Source: Methanothrix sp. (GTDB lineage: Archaea > Halobacteriota > Methanosarcinia > Methanotrichales > Methanotrichaceae). From it: a stretch of DNA of 16,782 nucleotides. The position numbers and the translations under genes are program-made. The notes below the pieces were generated by a model. The model saw only the letters and a program-made list of their open reading frames with translations, was not told the DNA's origin and did not search any database. The DNA lies in NCBI GenBank assembly GCA_011391755.1, contig JAABPZ010000002.1, positions 1 to 16,782 on the forward strand, read 5' to 3'. Below, one piece after another: positions 1 through 9,077 of the stretch (its first letter is position 1; every line of letters starts with the position of its first letter).

Positions 1-678
1 TGCCTTCTTGATGCCGGCAGAGAGCGCGCCCGTTGCATTCACGATCAAAAAGTCCGCCTGCTTCTTGACGTTGATAATGATGGGTACGGTCTGATTGGCC
101 TTCTGGTAGATATAGGATACCTGGTAATTTGCCAAAGTGGGCGAGGGTCCGCTGGTAACAATCTTGGAAGCCTGCACCCGAACATTGTCCTGATAATCAT
201 AAGATAGGTTCAAACGCAGTGGATAAGTCCCTGCAATGGCATGCTCACCTATCTTAACGGTGAATTTCAAAGGCGACTCGGTCTTATCACCCGATTTTAG
301 AGATTGAACAACCTGGTCACCTGACTTTATCTCGATCAAGGGATTGTCGGAGAGGAGATATGCCGTGATTCCGAGGGCAGTCGGCTTCTTGTACTCTTCT
401 TGCAGTTCGGCGCTGGCCAGGGCGAACTCCTTGGGATCCTGGGGAGTAAGATCCTCCTTGAATCCCAATATCCGCCCATAGTTGGTCAGATCCAGGTAAA
501 GGGAAACGGTATCTCCACGCTCAAACTCATCGGTTCCGGAAACGCTGGCTGAGATCTTGGGGCTGCCATACATGGTGTAATAGTTATCTCCGCCCAGCTC
601 CAAAGGTATGTAGGTGTTTTGAGCCGATACTGCGGCAATTAATAGGCAAAAGCCAACCAGGGCCATTTTAATTCTCAT
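1..678 (-). CDS. COG1361-type secreted S-layer-like protein (partial, C-terminus beyond the window)
   Basis: The reverse complement reads open from ATG at 678 to base 1, giving 226 residues with no stop, so the C-terminus lies outside the window. The first 19 residues (MRIKMALVGFCLLIAAVSA) form a signal peptide. The rest is beta-rich, with a segment (about residues 120-170) of the type seen in NEW3/CARDB folds of archaeal COG1361 S-layer-domain proteins: a 'LIEIKSGD' strand, then 'PLKFTVKIGEHAIAGTYPL'. AGGAGGA lies just upstream of the ATG, and the gene begins 3 bp after the RND exporter stop, so the two are almost certainly cotranscribed and translationally coupled. COG1361 proteins are frequent partners of archaeal RND exporters. 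By inference this one acts outside the membrane as an accessory subunit. The family call is from pattern only. Confidence 0.75.
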   Translation of the reverse strand, partial: MRIKMALVGFCLLIAAVSAQNTYIPLELGGDNYYTMYGSPKISASVSGTDEFERGDTVSLYLDLTNYGRILGFKEDLTPQDPKEFALASAELQEEYKKPTALGITAYLLSDNPLIEIKSGDQVVQSLKSGDKTESPLKFTVKIGEHAIAGTYPLRLNLSYDYQDNVRVQASKIVTSGPSPTLANYQVSYIYQKANQTVPIIINVKKQADFLIVNATGALSAGIKKA

Positions 679-681
679 CAA

Positions 682-3000
682 TCATCCTCCTCTTGCTATC
701 AGCTTGAGGGCTTTCTTCATTTCGTATTTCGCATTTTCCACCACAGAACGTCGAATCTCCATGCGGTACATCAGCACAACGAAGACCGTGAAGGTCGTGA
801 GCAATGCGAATATTATTGCTAAAACGGTAACTGTCCCAAAATTGTTGGTGATCAGGAAGGGCGAGGATATCAGGGCCGCAAATCCAAATACGGTGGTAAG
901 GCCGGAGGCTATGAGTGCGGAACCTATACGCCTTGACGCAATCTTGAGCGCCTCCATGGGCTGTCCTATTATGGCCAGCTCCTCGTAGAAGCGCTCCATC
1001 ATCAATATTGCGTATTCAGATCCCACTCCCAGAATGAGTGCGCCCAGGCATGCTGTTAGGGGCGTGTATTTCATGTCTGCCAGGTACATAACGCCACCCA
1101 TCCAGCCGATTACCACCAGCATGGGCAGTACTGGCAGCAGTGCTTTGATCAGGTCCCGGTAGATGAGCAGCAGCACGACAAAGATCAGCACCAATCCCAG
1201 CAGAGTCATCTCCGTTCTGCCTTGTGTCAAAGCGGCGATGACGGTGGTCATCACCACAGCGTCGCCCGTCAGTCGCACAGACACTCCGGGAGGCGGCTGA
1301 TGCCAGGCGATGTCTTTATCAATCTCTTTTATAAGCCGGTCGGTGCCCTCTGCTCCCAGGTTGGTCAGCGCCTGGCCTACATTCAGCTTGATTAGAGCCG
1401 TGTCGTGACCATCCAGTTGCCGAATTCGCATCTGGCTGGGAAGGGAATCGATCAGCCTTCTTATCTCAGTTTGATCTTGAGGTATCTCACCGCCATTGGC
1501 CTGTTTTACCAAGGAGGCTATGCTTTCGAAGCCATACACCTGATCTCGGGAACTCTTCAGATAAATGCAAAATTCATCCATCCAGCGCAGGGTTTCGGGG
1601 TCGGTAATGTCATCGGCCTGAACGATGAGATCTACCGTATCCGTGCCTCCAAAGATGTCGCTCATATGTCGAAAGTCGATGAGTGGAGGCAGGTCCTGAG
1701 GTACATAATTCTTGAAGTCGGTATTCACCTGAACTTGAGTATCTGCATAGATGCCCGCTAAAGAGAGGAATAATGCAGCAGCAAGCACCAGATGCCATCT
1801 TTGAATGCAGATATCAGAGACTTTCTCAATGATGCCTCCTATCATGGCATCTTTGGGCACATTGACGAAGGCATCCGCTCCATTCGTTGCTCTCTTGCCA
1901 AGTCCCATCTTCTCCATAATGTAAAGCAGAGTGACGCCCACGAAAAGGGCGGACAGATAGCAAAGGAAGAGCCCGACCAGACACAACAGCCCGAAATCTC
2001 GGGTCATGGGCACGGATGAGGTGAGGAGGGAGACGAATCCCATGGCGGTTATGATCAGGGCGATCATGACCGGCATGGAGACATGACTTACCGTTTCTAT
2101 CACAGCTTTTGTAGGTGAGGCGCCTTTAGTGAACTCCTCATCGATCCTATTGTGAAATTGGATGGCATAGTCTATGCCGATACCGATCAGCACCGGGAAG
2201 GCGGACATGGATACCATGGTAAAAGGTATGTGCAAAAATCCCATAGCTCCGAAGGACCATATTATGCCCAGGAAGACGACGGGGATGGGGAGCAACGACC
2301 ATTTCACATGGTTAAAGGTGATCAGCAAAGCCACGATCATGAGCAGGCCGGCTAGAGCAAGAATGGGGCCGTTGCTTTTGGCCATCTCCCCGGTTATTGA
2401 ATTCATAAGCGCCGGTTTGCCGGTGACGGTAACGCCCACGTCCGGCGGAAACTCGGCCATCTTCACCTGTCCAAACGTCTCTAGGTAAATCTCACTTAGT
2501 TGGGATTCCTTCAAAGAAACCGGCAGCTCGATAGAGAGCATGGTATGCTTTTTATCCGGCATCATGGCATTTACGGCAGGAAGATTTGCCGGATAAGAGA
2601 GAATCTCATCGATCCTCTCCTGAGTGGGAATTATTCTGATACCGCTTTCGCTCTTCTCTGTATCTGCCACGATATCGGCGATGCTGGTCACTGCCAGCAC
2701 ATCGGAAGCTATGCGCATCTTTTGCGAGAGCTTATTCATCGCCCTCAGAATCTCTGGTTTTGTGACATCCTCCGCTTCAATGAGCACGGCTATGGACTCG
2801 GTAGCAAACTTCTCCACATAAAGGTGGTCGAAAAGCTGATAGAGTGGAGAATCTTTGCCCACCATGCTCTCCGTGGTCATACCTTGCATCTCAATTTGCT
2901 GGGCATAGTGCAGGGAGGCGAGAGTTAGAAGCAGTGCGGCTGCCATGATTATGATAGGATTATCTGCGATCCATTGGCCGAGCCTTTCTGTGCTTTTCAT
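682..3000 (-). CDS. RND/MMPL-superfamily exporter (archaeal HAE3-type)
   Basis: A 772-residue integral membrane transporter, normal length for the archaeal hydrophobe/amphiphile efflux-3 group. It has the duplicated RND layout: TM1 (about 14-34), a large outer loop to about 210, five helices (212-362), then the same plan again with TM7 (402-420), an outer loop to about 595, and five helices (598-745). The TM4-equivalent motif GIGIDYAIQFHNRIDEE carries Asp277, the expected proton-relay acid. The second half has GVGSEYAILMMERFYEE with Glu662. The start at 3000 is supported by TGAGGT (3010-3015) nine bases upstream. It leads an operon with the COG1361 protein and is divergent from a GbsR-type regulator. 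RND proteins use a proton gradient to move lipids or amphiphiles. The substrate here is unknown. Confidence 0.9.
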   Translation of the reverse strand: MKSTERLGQWIADNPIIIMAAALLLTLASLHYAQQIEMQGMTTESMVGKDSPLYQLFDHLYVEKFATESIAVLIEAEDVTKPEILRAMNKLSQKMRIASDVLAVTSIADIVADTEKSESGIRIIPTQERIDEILSYPANLPAVNAMMPDKKHTMLSIELPVSLKESQLSEIYLETFGQVKMAEFPPDVGVTVTGKPALMNSITGEMAKSNGPILALAGLLMIVALLITFNHVKWSLLPIPVVFLGIIWSFGAMGFLHIPFTMVSMSAFPVLIGIGIDYAIQFHNRIDEEFTKGASPTKAVIETVSHVSMPVMIALIITAMGFVSLLTSSVPMTRDFGLLCLVGLFLCYLSALFVGVTLLYIMEKMGLGKRATNGADAFVNVPKDAMIGGIIEKVSDICIQRWHLVLAAALFLSLAGIYADTQVQVNTDFKNYVPQDLPPLIDFRHMSDIFGGTDTVDLIVQADDITDPETLRWMDEFCIYLKSSRDQVYGFESIASLVKQANGGEIPQDQTEIRRLIDSLPSQMRIRQLDGHDTALIKLNVGQALTNLGAEGTDRLIKEIDKDIAWHQPPPGVSVRLTGDAVVMTTVIAALTQGRTEMTLLGLVLIFVVLLLIYRDLIKALLPVLPMLVVIGWMGGVMYLADMKYTPLTACLGALILGVGSEYAILMMERFYEELAIIGQPMEALKIASRRIGSALIASGLTTVFGFAALISSPFLITNNFGTVTVLAIIFALLTTFTVFVVLMYRMEIRRSVVENAKYEMKKALKLIARGG

Positions 3001-3088
3001 TCGCGGTCTACCTCAGTTTTGTTCGGAAATTACCAAACGTTCGGAACCTCCCGAAAAGTACTTAAAATTTGTGGTCTTCTGGAAATGG
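3001..3088. promoter_or_regulatory. Divergent promoter/operator between exporter operon and GbsR-type regulator
   Basis: This 88-bp gap separates two divergent starts. GTTCGGAA occurs twice as a direct repeat (3021-3028 and 3039-3046), 18 bp apart start to start. The second copy also forms an inverted repeat TTCGG-N6-CCGAA (3040-3055). An AT-rich CTTAAAATT (3061-3069) lies about 26 bp from the regulator start, so it could serve as a TATA box for a near-leaderless regulator mRNA. Read the other way (TTTTAAGTA), it could serve the exporter with a short leader. Binding by the adjacent regulator is inferred. Confidence 0.55.
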
Positions 3089-3607
3089 ATGGATCGGGGC
3101 GAGAAAGATATCTTGAAGATATATATGGTTGACGCCTGCGTCAAAGTGGCCAACAGCTACGGTTGCTGCGATGCGGTGGGTGTTTTACGCGGCACACTGT
3201 TTCTGGCGGACAGGCCCGTTTCCATGGACGAACTGGTGGAGGAGACCGGCTATAGCAAGTCCACAGTCAGCACCAATATGAGCACTCTGGAAAGGATGGG
3301 GTTGGCCAAGAGGGTGATCATCCCGGGCGACAAGAGATATCACTATATTCCGGTTACAGATCCTGATTCCCTCAAGAAGGAAATGATAATCAATATGAGG
3401 CAGGAGATGCAGGGAATCATCGTCGCCATGAACCGGACGGAAGTGGATCTCAGAGCCAGTGAGTCTGTGTCAGAAACTGCATTGGAGAGGATTGGCAAAG
3501 CCAGACGCTTCTATATGCAAACGGACCTGCTCTTAGATCTGATATCCCGGTACAACACCGAGGAATTGATTGTGCTTTTGCAGCAAGGTTTTCCAGAGAA
3601 AAAATAG
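3089..3607 (+). CDS. GbsR/MarR-family winged-helix transcriptional regulator
   Basis: A 172-residue cytoplasmic DNA-binding protein. Residues 28-91 form the winged helix, with the recognition region 'YSKSTVSTNMSTLERMGL' at 55-72 and a wing ending 'GDKRYHYIPV'. The helical C-terminal half probably dimerises. From memory, the block 'GVLRGTLFLADRPVSMDEL' aligns closely with Bacillus GbsR (GRLYGILYFSDQPMTLDEL). The frame is open further upstream into the exporter gene, but I chose ATG 3089 because it leaves 22 residues before the conserved block, as in GbsR, and avoids antisense overlap. ATG 3125 is an alternative. Divergent placement suggests it controls the exporter operon and itself. GbsR responds to choline or betaine in Bacillus. 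The ligand here is not known. Confidence 0.82.
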   Translation: MDRGEKDILKIYMVDACVKVANSYGCCDAVGVLRGTLFLADRPVSMDELVEETGYSKSTVSTNMSTLERMGLAKRVIIPGDKRYHYIPVTDPDSLKKEMIINMRQEMQGIIVAMNRTEVDLRASESVSETALERIGKARRFYMQTDLLLDLISRYNTEELIVLLQQGFPEKK

Positions 3608-3609
3608 CC

Positions 3610-3617
3610 CATATATT
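3610..3617 (+). promoter_or_regulatory. Candidate TATA box for the hybrid kinase
   Basis: CATATATT directly after the regulator stop, about 55 bp upstream of the kinase start. A start of transcription near 3640 would leave a leader of about 28 nt that includes the proposed SD site. This is inferred from sequence alone, and read-through from the regulator is equally possible. Confidence 0.35.
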
Positions 3618-3652
3618 GATTAAGAGTAACGATGTCTATTCGTTAGAAGCAG

Positions 3653-3662
3653 AGGCAGTGAT
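3653..3662 (+). promoter_or_regulatory. SD site that sets a TTG start for the hybrid kinase
   Basis: AGGCAGTGAT matches 8 of 10 positions of AGGAGGTGAT, the complement of the usual archaeal 16S 3' end. It lies 5 nt before TTG 3668. The first in-frame ATG (3719) has no comparable site, so the TTG start is preferred. Confidence 0.5.
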
Positions 3663-3667
3663 AACCG

Positions 3668-6600
3668 TTGGGCGAAGAGAAGCTTGCAAGCAGCAATCCA
3701 GAAACGAAGATCGAGCAGATGCTGCGGAAAATAGCAGATATGCAGGTGAGTGGCGGCAATGCGGGGCAAATGCCGGCGTTGCTTCAAGACTTAAAGGAGA
3801 AACTCGAAGATCTTTTAGCCTGCTTGCCGATGACAAAAGCGGTAGAGGCAGTTCCCACGGCCATTGTACTTACGGATCTGTTCGGAAATATTGAGTATGT
3901 AAACCCCAGCCTCTTGAAAATTTCCGGTTTTCGCGACATATCTGAGGCAAAAGGCCGTTCAGTATTCGATTTTACAAATGCCGAGGGTAAAAACAAGCTG
4001 CAAGAAGAGGTCATACCCGCCCTTCATTCCATTGGGCAGTGGCAGGGGGAGCTGTTTTTAAAGCGGTCGGATGGCCAATCCTACATGGCGGAGATGATAT
4101 GTGCACTGGTCAAAGACGACTCTGGCAACCCCATCTATCTATTGGCCAACTTTTACAACATCACCGACAGAAAGCGAGCGGAAGAAGCACTGCTTCGGGA
4201 CGATTCCCGGCTGGAGGCTCTGCAAAGGTTAAACCAGATGGATGAGGCCTCCATTAAAGAGATTGCCGCCTTCGCCCTGGAGGCCGGGGTCAAGCTAACC
4301 GGCTCTAAGCTCGGTTACCTGGCTTTTGTTGACGACGAAGAAAAGACGCTCTTTATGCACTCCTGGTCCAAGAAGGCCATGCAGACGTGCGAGATTGAAC
4401 ATAAAAGAGTGGTCTATCATCTGCAGGAAACGGGGCTTTGGGGTGAGGCTATTCGGCAGAGAAAAGCGGTGATAACCAATGATTATGCTTCCTGCCCCCA
4501 GAGAAGAGGCACCCCCCTAGGTCACGTCAATGTTCTCCGCCACATGAATGTGCCCATCATGGACAAAGGCAAGATTGTCATTGTGGCGGGTCTGGGCAAC
4601 AAGGAGGAGGAGTACGATGACTCCGATGTGCGCCAGCTCACGCTGCTCATGAGCGGCATGTGGAAGATCATCCAACGACGACGTGCAGAGGAGACGCTGC
4701 ACAGGCGCGATTTATTGCTGCAAGGGGCGGCCAAGGCCACGAACTACCTTCTTACATCCGATCCCCAGGCCGTAAAGAGGGCTTTAGGCATTCTAGGTGA
4801 GGTGGAAGATGTGGATCGGGTTCATATTCTGGAGAACCGGGAATTGCAGAGCGTTGTGCGGCTGGAATGTCTTCCTATGCAATGGTTTCGAGAGCCTGCA
4901 AAGCCATTTTCCGGGGATCTGTCTTGGGTGGTGCATTTTCCAGACTGGCAGGATATGCTCTCTCGCAGCAATCCCATCCAGGGCATAACTTCAGATCTCA
5001 GGGTTCCTGGGGCAACGGTGCTGGTGGAATTAGAAATTCGCTCCTTTCTGCTCCTGCCCGTCTTCATCGAGGGTCGATTTTTTGCGGTTATATGTTTTGA
5101 AGACTGTCATAATGAGCGGCGATGGATCGACAGCGAGATAGCTGTACTTCAGGCTGCGGCGGGTAGTATCGGCGAAGCCATTTTGCGTAGGAGGACGGAA
5201 GAGGCCCTGAAAAAGACGCAGGAAGGGCTGGAAAAGAGGGTGTCGGAGAGGACGGCCTGGCTCCTCCGGGCAAATGCGGCATTGCAAGAGGAGACGGTCT
5301 TGCATAAAGAAACGGAAATCGAGCTTCGTTCGGCGCAGCAGGCGGCAGATACGGCTTGCCGGGCAAAGAGCGAGTTTTTGGCCAATATGAGCCACGAGAT
5401 ACGTACTCCCATGAATGCGGTAATTGGCCTCGCCGGGCTCTTGCTGGAAACCTGCCTCACCGAAGAGCAGCGTGATTATGTGGAGACCATTCACAGCAGT
5501 GGTGATGCGTTGCTTGCCATCATCAATGATATCCTGGATTTCTCAAAGATTGATGAAGGCAAGATGAAGCTGGAGCATTTGCCCTTCAATTTACGTGACA
5601 GCATCGAGTCCTCGCTGGATATGGTGGCCACAAAGGCAGCGGAGAAAGGACTGGATCTGACTTATGATATTGACGAAGGGATCGCCCCAACTATTCTTGG
5701 GGACTCGGTTCGGCTACACCAGGTCCTGGCCAACCTGCTCAGCAATGCTGTAAAATTTACAGAAAAAGGCACCATAGCCATTCATGTCAAGCCTGGTGAA
5801 AATGCAAATGAAATCCACTTTTCGGTTATCGATACGGGAATAGGCATCAGTCCTCTGGACATGAATAAGCTCTTTATCTCCTTCAGCCAGGTCGATGCAT
5901 CTACCTCTAGAAAATATGGGGGGACGGGCCTAGGTCTGGCCATAAGCAAGAGGCTGGTAGAGCTGATGGGCGGCAGGATCTGGGTGCAAAGCAAGCTGTG
6001 CGAGGGCTCAACCTTCCACTTCCTGATTTTTGCCCCGCCATTTTTCGGAGAGGCTGTCAAGCTGCATATGGCCGGTAAGAAGATAATGGCTCTGCTCAGC
6101 AGCGAAGGCTGCTTGAAGGGACTGTTGGATTATGCCCGCACCTCGGGGATGCAGATATATCCAGTGGTCTCGGCCTTTGAGGCGCGGGAGCTGGTAGAGA
6201 GCCGTTTTAATGCCGCAATTTTGGATCTGGACGTTCCGGGGGCCGAAGAGCTGGCCGAGGAGATAGAAGAGCGTCTTCCTACCATCACTCTTGCAACGCC
6301 CGGACAACATCGCATAGGCAAAAAAACTCTAATCAAGCCGGCAATGCAAAGCAGTATTATCTTCGCCCTGCAGGAGGTTTTAATGCCCCCCAGTCATAAG
6401 AAGGTGCCTACCTCTAGCAGTGCGATGAAACACCCGGATCTGGAAATATTGCTGGCGGAAGATAACCATGTCAACCAGAAGGTTAGCCGTCTTATGCTAA
6501 AGAAGCTAGGCTACAGAGTCGATGTGGTCTCCAATGGCCGGGAGGTCTTACAGGCTATTTTAAAAAAGAGCTATGATGTGATTCTCATGGACGTGCAGAT

Positions 6601-6826
6601 GCCGGAGATGGACGGTCTGGAGGCTACCCGTGCCATTTTGGATCTTAATTTAAAAACGAGGCCGAAGATTCTGGCATTGACCGCTTATGCGTTAGAAGGG
6701 GACAAAGAGAGATGTTTGCTTGCCGGCATGGACGGTTACATTTCCAAGCCGGTGCAGCTTGAGGAGCTGAGGTGCGCTCTCTACGGCCTGAAAAACATCC
6801 CTCTTGGTGCGGATAATACCGGCTAA
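3668..6826 (+). CDS. Soluble hybrid histidine kinase: PAS-GAF-GAF-HisKA-HATPase-(degenerate REC)-REC
   Basis: A 1052-residue sensor kinase without transmembrane segments, so it senses cytoplasmic signals. A PAS domain spans about 52-172 and ends '[12 protein letters not shown]'. A first GAF (about 190-336) contains '[11 protein letters not shown]', a second GAF covers about 345-505, and a helical linker runs 505-565. HisKA carries the phosphoacceptor His576 in 'SHEIRTPMN'. HATPase_c has the N-box Asn693, G1 'DTGIGIS' (722-728) and G2 'GGTGLGLA' (751-758). The segment at about 804-900 looks like a receiver with Asp853 and Lys890 but lacks the N-terminal acidic pair. The C-terminal receiver (about 925-1045) is intact: Glu931/Asp932, Asp975, Thr1005, Lys1027. 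There is no HPt or DNA-binding output, so a separate partner is expected. The start is TTG 3668, and its stop overlaps the convergent gene's stop. Confidence 0.93.
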   Translation: MGEEKLASSNPETKIEQMLRKIADMQVSGGNAGQMPALLQDLKEKLEDLLACLPMTKAVEAVPTAIVLTDLFGNIEYVNPSLLKISGFRDISEAKGRSVFDFTNAEGKNKLQEEVIPALHSIGQWQGELFLKRSDGQSYMAEMICALVKDDSGNPIYLLANFYNITDRKRAEEALLRDDSRLEALQRLNQMDEASIKEIAAFALEAGVKLTGSKLGYLAFVDDEEKTLFMHSWSKKAMQTCEIEHKRVVYHLQETGLWGEAIRQRKAVITNDYASCPQRRGTPLGHVNVLRHMNVPIMDKGKIVIVAGLGNKEEEYDDSDVRQLTLLMSGMWKIIQRRRAEETLHRRDLLLQGAAKATNYLLTSDPQAVKRALGILGEVEDVDRVHILENRELQSVVRLECLPMQWFREPAKPFSGDLSWVVHFPDWQDMLSRSNPIQGITSDLRVPGATVLVELEIRSFLLLPVFIEGRFFAVICFEDCHNERRWIDSEIAVLQAAAGSIGEAILRRRTEEALKKTQEGLEKRVSERTAWLLRANAALQEETVLHKETEIELRSAQQAADTACRAKSEFLANMSHEIRTPMNAVIGLAGLLLETCLTEEQRDYVETIHSSGDALLAIINDILDFSKIDEGKMKLEHLPFNLRDSIESSLDMVATKAAEKGLDLTYDIDEGIAPTILGDSVRLHQVLANLLSNAVKFTEKGTIAIHVKPGENANEIHFSVIDTGIGISPLDMNKLFISFSQVDASTSRKYGGTGLGLAISKRLVELMGGRIWVQSKLCEGSTFHFLIFAPPFFGEAVKLHMAGKKIMALLSSEGCLKGLLDYARTSGMQIYPVVSAFEARELVESRFNAAILDLDVPGAEELAEEIEERLPTITLATPGQHRIGKKTLIKPAMQSSIIFALQEVLMPPSHKKVPTSSSAMKHPDLEILLAEDNHVNQKVSRLMLKKLGYRVDVVSNGREVLQAILKKSYDVILMDVQMPEMDGLEATRAILDLNLKTRPKILALTAYALEGDKERCLLAGMDGYISKPVQLEELRCALYGLKNIPLGADNTG

Positions 6827-7851
6827 GACCGCTTAATGATCACATCCTCTAAAGGTCTTCTCGGGCTGGGACGCATGGGCTTGGCAATCCCCAGGCTGAA
6901 GATGAGCTGGGGGTGGCCGCGGTTGACCTGCATCTTCAGCTCCTCTCGCAAGTAGGCAAGGCCGATGGGCTGGCTGAAGAAGGATGCTCTTACATCGTAA
7001 AAGGTGGCCCGGAGCAGCAGATATTCCAGGGCGAAGCCGCACATGGTCCAGGTCTGCTTATCATCCTGGTCGGTGGTAAGCACGGCAAGGGTGGAGCAGT
7101 CGTGGATGAGGCCCGAGTCCCGGTAGATGACCGGCAAGGAGAGGTCGAACTCCTTGAAGGCGGCGGGAAATCCCAAAGATACGACATCCGGCACTCCGAA
7201 TGTATAAAGAGGCATGCCGTCCGGCTCGGTCGTCCAATTACCGCGCAGCCAGTCCCCCAGATCATGGCGAAATTCCTTTTTGGCCAGTTGAATTTTATGG
7301 CTGCGTGAGACCAGATCTGCCATTTTCGCCTTGGCATCCTTATCGGGCAGGTAGCTGAGATAAAGGCCGGGGATATTTATGTTCCTCTCCATCTCCTTTA
7401 AAATGAAAGGTTCGATTTGTGCATTTTCATATCTGTCTTTGGTGGTGTGCCTTCTTTGTATCTGGGGGAAGAGATCCTCTTGACCAGGCCTTCGGCCAGA
7501 GGGCAAAAGCTGCACTTCGGCCACCAGATCGCTTTCTTGCCCGTCTGGGAAGTAGCTCACCTTCGGAGCAAAGCCGAAATGCGCTCCGGCAACGGCCAGG
7601 TTGGCGATGGCGCAGCCCACGCTCATGTAGAGGGTGCGGTTGCTGGGATCGACAAAAGGCAAGGCCCGGCTTAAATCGGCGAAGACGGAAACGCTGTGGT
7701 CATGAATGGCATACTTCCAGGGCTGGGTGTTGGGGCCGGAGGGGGCCAAAATTGCATAGCGCAAAAGGAACTTTAGCCTCTCCTCCAGGGGACCATTCGC
7801 GGGGTAGTCGGCCTCCGATACATCCCATGCCTTATAGTTATTAGCAGTCAA
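6823..7851 (-). CDS. Acg-type nitroreductase-like FMN-binding protein
   Basis: About 342 residues, twice the size of an ordinary nitroreductase, as in the Acg group, where two nitroreductase-like halves fuse in one chain. Residues near 38-49 read 'APSGPNTQPWKY', the usual FMN-contacting 'APSxxNxQPW' motif. The C-terminus has 'QPIGLAYLREEL' and a final 'GHPQLIFSLGIAKP...SPRRPLEDVI', typical of the group. It is probably cytoplasmic and redox-related. Mycobacterial Acg is thought to bind FMN without classical nitroreductase activity, so catalysis is uncertain here. Two TTG codons compete as start. AGAGG (7860-7864) sits 8 nt before TTG 7851 but only 2 nt before TTG 7857, so 7851 is preferred. 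It is convergent with the kinase (stops overlap) and divergent from the DUF362 gene. Confidence 0.8.
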   Translation of the reverse strand: MTANNYKAWDVSEADYPANGPLEERLKFLLRYAILAPSGPNTQPWKYAIHDHSVSVFADLSRALPFVDPSNRTLYMSVGCAIANLAVAGAHFGFAPKVSYFPDGQESDLVAEVQLLPSGRRPGQEDLFPQIQRRHTTKDRYENAQIEPFILKEMERNINIPGLYLSYLPDKDAKAKMADLVSRSHKIQLAKKEFRHDLGDWLRGNWTTEPDGMPLYTFGVPDVVSLGFPAAFKEFDLSLPVIYRDSGLIHDCSTLAVLTTDQDDKQTWTMCGFALEYLLLRATFYDVRASFFSQPIGLAYLREELKMQVNRGHPQLIFSLGIAKPMRPSPRRPLEDVIIKRS

Positions 7852-7970
7852 TTGCAATTCCTCTTCAGAAAGATTCTAAGCCACTATTGGCATATAGCTT
7901 TTCGCCAGGCATTAGATTCTTTTATTTACGAAGCATATTGCACATTAGTTATGTGGAGGTGAGCCAAGAA
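7852..7970. promoter_or_regulatory. Divergent promoter region of the redox cluster
   Basis: The gap lies between the nitroreductase-like gene and the DUF362 gene. GCTATATGC on the minus strand (7890-7898) would place transcription about 15-20 nt before the nitroreductase start. CTTTTATTTA (about 7919-7928) on the plus strand would place it near 7951, just before the DUF362 SD site. These boxes are inferred from spacing. I see no clear palindromic operator. Confidence 0.4.
7955..7962 (+). promoter_or_regulatory. Strong SD site for the DUF362 gene
   Basis: GGAGGTGA is a full match to the archaeal anti-SD. It lies 8 nt before TTG 7971, which decides the start against the in-frame upstream TTG at 7887. 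Confidence 0.8.
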
Positions 7971-9077
7971 TTGAAAAGCACTGTTTATTTTGCAGGGGTC
8001 AGGGCGAGAAGCTTTCAAGATAACAAGCAAAACAGGATCAGGGGGCTCTTTGATGCCGCGGGTTTAGATGAAGTGGTACAAAAAGGCGATCTTTCCGCCA
8101 TCAAGATCCACTTCGGGGAAAGGGGGAACGATTCTTATGTAAATCCAGTCCTGGTCCGGCCCATTGCAGAAAAGATCCGCTCTCTGGGCGCAAAGCCATT
8201 TCTTACTGATACCAATACCCTTTATGGAGGAAGTCGGGCCAATGCCGTCGATCACCTGCAAACGGCCAATGAGCACGGCTTTGGTCAGACGGTGGCCGGA
8301 GCGCCGGCCATCATTGCCGACGGCCTGCAGGGCGACAATTTTCAGGAGGTTTCCATCGACCGCAAGCATTTTCGATCTGTCAAGATCGCCGCAGAGATCG
8401 CCTCTGCCAATAGCATGATCGTAGTATCCCATTTCAAGGCCCACCTTCCCGCTGGCTTTGGGGGCGCTATAAAGAATCTGGGCATGGGCTGTGCTCCCGC
8501 TTTGGGCAAGGCGGAGCAACACTCTGCCAAGCCCATATTCAACGCAGAGCTATGCAGCGGCTGCCGCTCCTGCATGGAGGGCTGCCCACAGCGGGCCATC
8601 ACGGTGGAGAAGAGAATCTCGGCCGTAAACTACGATCGGTGTACAGGCTGCGGCAAGTGCCTGCGCGTTTGTCCGACTCACGCCCTGGACTTCGACTGGT
8701 TTGTCGAGGTGCCGCCCTTCATGGAAAGGATGACGGAGTATGCCTTTGGTGCGATAAAGGGAAAGGAAAACCGGGTAGGGTTCTTCAACTTCCTGCTCAA
8801 TATTACCCCGGACTGCGACTGTGTGCCCTGGAGCGATGCATCCTTCGTGCCGGACATCGGCATCCTGGCCTCGAAGGATCCGGTGGCCATAGATCAGGCC
8901 AGCTACGATCTGGTGAACCGGCAGATGGGCCTGGCAAACACGCTTTTGCAAAAGAATCATGCCCCGGGAAAGGACAAGTTCCTGGGCGTCTGGGAGAGCA
9001 CTCTTGGAAATATCCAGTTGGACTACGGGGAAAAGATCGGTCTCGGAAATAAAGAGTACCGGCTGATTGAGATATGA
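7971..9077 (+). CDS. DUF362 protein with two [4Fe-4S] ferredoxin motifs
   Basis: 368 residues from TTG 7971. Residues 1-180 are the DUF362 domain, with the typical 'KIHFGERGN' (about 45-53), 'LTDTNTLYGGSR' and 'SHFKAHLPAGFGGAIKNLGMGC' blocks. A ferredoxin insert follows: Cys195-198-201-205 ('CSGCRSCMEGCP') and Cys224-227-230-234 ('CTGCGKCLRVCP'), each C-X2-C-X2-C-X3-CP, enough for two [4Fe-4S] clusters. The C-terminal part ('DCDCVPWSD', 'ASKDPVAIDQASYDLV') completes the DUF362 fold. There is no signal peptide, so it is a cytoplasmic electron-transfer protein. Its reaction is not known. It is followed 14 bp downstream by an iron-sulfur flavoprotein, a likely electron partner in the same operon. 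Confidence 0.92.
   Translation: MKSTVYFAGVRARSFQDNKQNRIRGLFDAAGLDEVVQKGDLSAIKIHFGERGNDSYVNPVLVRPIAEKIRSLGAKPFLTDTNTLYGGSRANAVDHLQTANEHGFGQTVAGAPAIIADGLQGDNFQEVSIDRKHFRSVKIAAEIASANSMIVVSHFKAHLPAGFGGAIKNLGMGCAPALGKAEQHSAKPIFNAELCSGCRSCMEGCPQRAITVEKRISAVNYDRCTGCGKCLRVCPTHALDFDWFVEVPPFMERMTEYAFGAIKGKENRVGFFNFLLNITPDCDCVPWSDASFVPDIGILASKDPVAIDQASYDLVNRQMGLANTLLQKNHAPGKDKFLGVWESTLGNIQLDYGEKIGLGNKEYRLIEI

Noticed and set aside
2945..3088. N-terminal extension of the GbsR-type regulator (start at 2945)
   Set aside because: It would overlap the exporter gene antisense and remove the divergent promoter. The alignment to GbsR starts cleanly at ATG 3089.
7887..7970. Longer start of the DUF362 protein at TTG 7887
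   Set aside because: The extra 28 residues look non-coding, and a perfect SD lies just before TTG 7971.
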